From: Candidatus Woesearchaeota archaeon
GTDB taxonomy: Archaea; Nanobdellota; Nanobdellia; Woesearchaeales; GW2011-AR4
NCBI GenBank assembly: GCA_016185955.1
Contig: JACPMQ010000033.1
Coordinates: forward strand, 1 to 13,993
DNA: 13,993 nucleotides
Direction of reading: 5' to 3'
Every line of letters starts with the position of its first letter. The first letter of the stretch is position 1. Shown here piece by piece: positions 13,722 through 13,993 of this stretch. The notes beneath the pieces were generated by a model, which was not told where the DNA came from, did not search any database, and saw only the letters and a list, made by a program, of their open reading frames with translations. The position numbers and the translations under genes were made by a program.

Positions 13722-13809
13722 ATGAGTACAAAAATTGCGGAAGAATTAAAAAAGGAGTAATCGGAAAATGCATAGTATTCAAGCAGTAATCACTTTATAC
13801 ACTAACTGA
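13722..13809 (+). other. Two minimal reading frames behind dapF (possible gene remnant)
   Basis: A 12-codon frame (13722-13760, MSTKIAEELKKE) ends in AAAAAAGGAGTAA, which provides a Shine-Dalgarno sequence for a second 13-codon frame (13768-13809, MHSIQAVITLYTN). Neither is recognised. They may be leftovers of deleted genes in the dapF transcript, or chance. The rest of 13701-13940 shows no gene. AAAATT..CCC-ACT-GGG-AATTTT near 13822-13846 could form a weak stem after the operon. Confidence 0.3.
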
Positions 13810-13941
13810 AGAATAACAAAAATTAAAACCCACTGGGAATTTTAACATTAAATAACACTTCTTGCCCCTTCTGTTTTTTAAAGAGAATTCCCTTTTTATA
13901 GTCGTGAAACTTAAATTTAATTGAAACTAACTAAAATCAAG

Positions 13942-13956
13942 CGAAAGTTTTAAATA
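13942..13956 (+). promoter_or_regulatory. Strong BRE/TATA promoter of the right-edge gene
   Basis: CGAAAG (13942-13947), a good BRE, is followed directly by TTTTAAATA (13948-13956). The box is centred about 30 nt before ATG 13982, predicting a nearly leaderless transcript. Confidence 0.75.
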
Positions 13957-13962
13957 CATATA

Positions 13963-13980
13963 TTATATCAACTGATATAA
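13963..13980. promoter_or_regulatory. 18-bp palindromic operator
   Basis: TTATATCA-AC-TGATATAA is a perfect inverted repeat with 8-bp arms. It covers the predicted transcription start between the TATA box and the start codon, the usual place for an archaeal repressor site. A dimeric winged-helix regulator is the likely ligand, possibly the product of the gene that starts here. Confidence 0.65.
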
Positions 13981-13981
13981 C

Positions 13982-13993
13982 ATGCAAGAAACA
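13982..13993 (+). CDS. Start of a gene cut by the window edge
   Basis: ATG at 13982 opens a frame (M-Q-E-T) that runs off the window. It is supported only by the promoter and operator directly upstream. The product cannot be named. Confidence 0.45.

Overview
This is a low-GC archaeal window. The evidence is a proteasome alpha subunit gene (psmA) followed by an SBDS homologue and exosome genes rrp4, rrp41 and rrp42. A Pop5-type RNase P protein gene lies directly upstream of psmA. The archaeal CoA enzymes pantoate kinase and 4-phosphopantoate--beta-alanine ligase are also present, as are a RIO1 kinase, a DUF99 protein, TATA/BRE-type promoters and nearly leaderless starts. The lineage cannot be fixed from this window. 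The AT-rich, compact layout would suit a DPANN-like or other small-genome euryarchaeal-side lineage, but that is inference.

Layout: 1-336 is non-coding and holds the right half of a repeated palindromic element plus a second inverted-repeat unit. DUF99 and pantoate kinase form an overlapping minus-strand pair (337-1754). A palindrome-rich divergent region (1755-1965) leads to rio1 and a HAD-IB phosphatase on the plus strand (1966-3359). A minus-strand pair follows (3395-5072): a winged-helix protein with an S-layer-like C-terminal part, then the phosphopantothenate synthetase gene. glmS runs forward (5271-7100). A 470-bp gap holds a complete copy of the palindromic element, enlarged by two extra 15-bp hairpins. 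The minus-strand superoperon is rnp2-psmA-sbds-rrp4-rrp41-rrp42 (11661 down to 7571). A third copy of the element follows. A plus-strand set with clear Shine-Dalgarno sequences closes the window: a 66-aa unknown protein, a haloacid-dehalogenase-like hydrolase and dapF (12051-13700). The start of one more gene lies behind a strong TATA box and an 18-bp palindromic operator at the right edge.

How the genes work together: pantoate kinase and phosphopantothenate synthetase are consecutive steps of the archaeal route to 4'-phosphopantothenate, encoded in two separate operons. The superoperon couples RNA processing and decay (RNase P, exosome), ribosome maturation (SBDS) and protein degradation (proteasome). 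GlmS feeds amino-sugar synthesis, and DapF belongs to the diaminopimelate/lysine route.

Most notable observations: (1) rrp4 carries an in-frame TAA exactly where a Tyr codon is expected, while all of the protein on both sides is intact. (2) A palindromic element occurs three times in 14 kb, and its core hairpin differs between copies by compensatory changes, which points to selection on a folded structure. One copy also carries two related hairpins that covary with each other. No complete novel defence or mobile system is visible. The repeat family is the best candidate for something undescribed.
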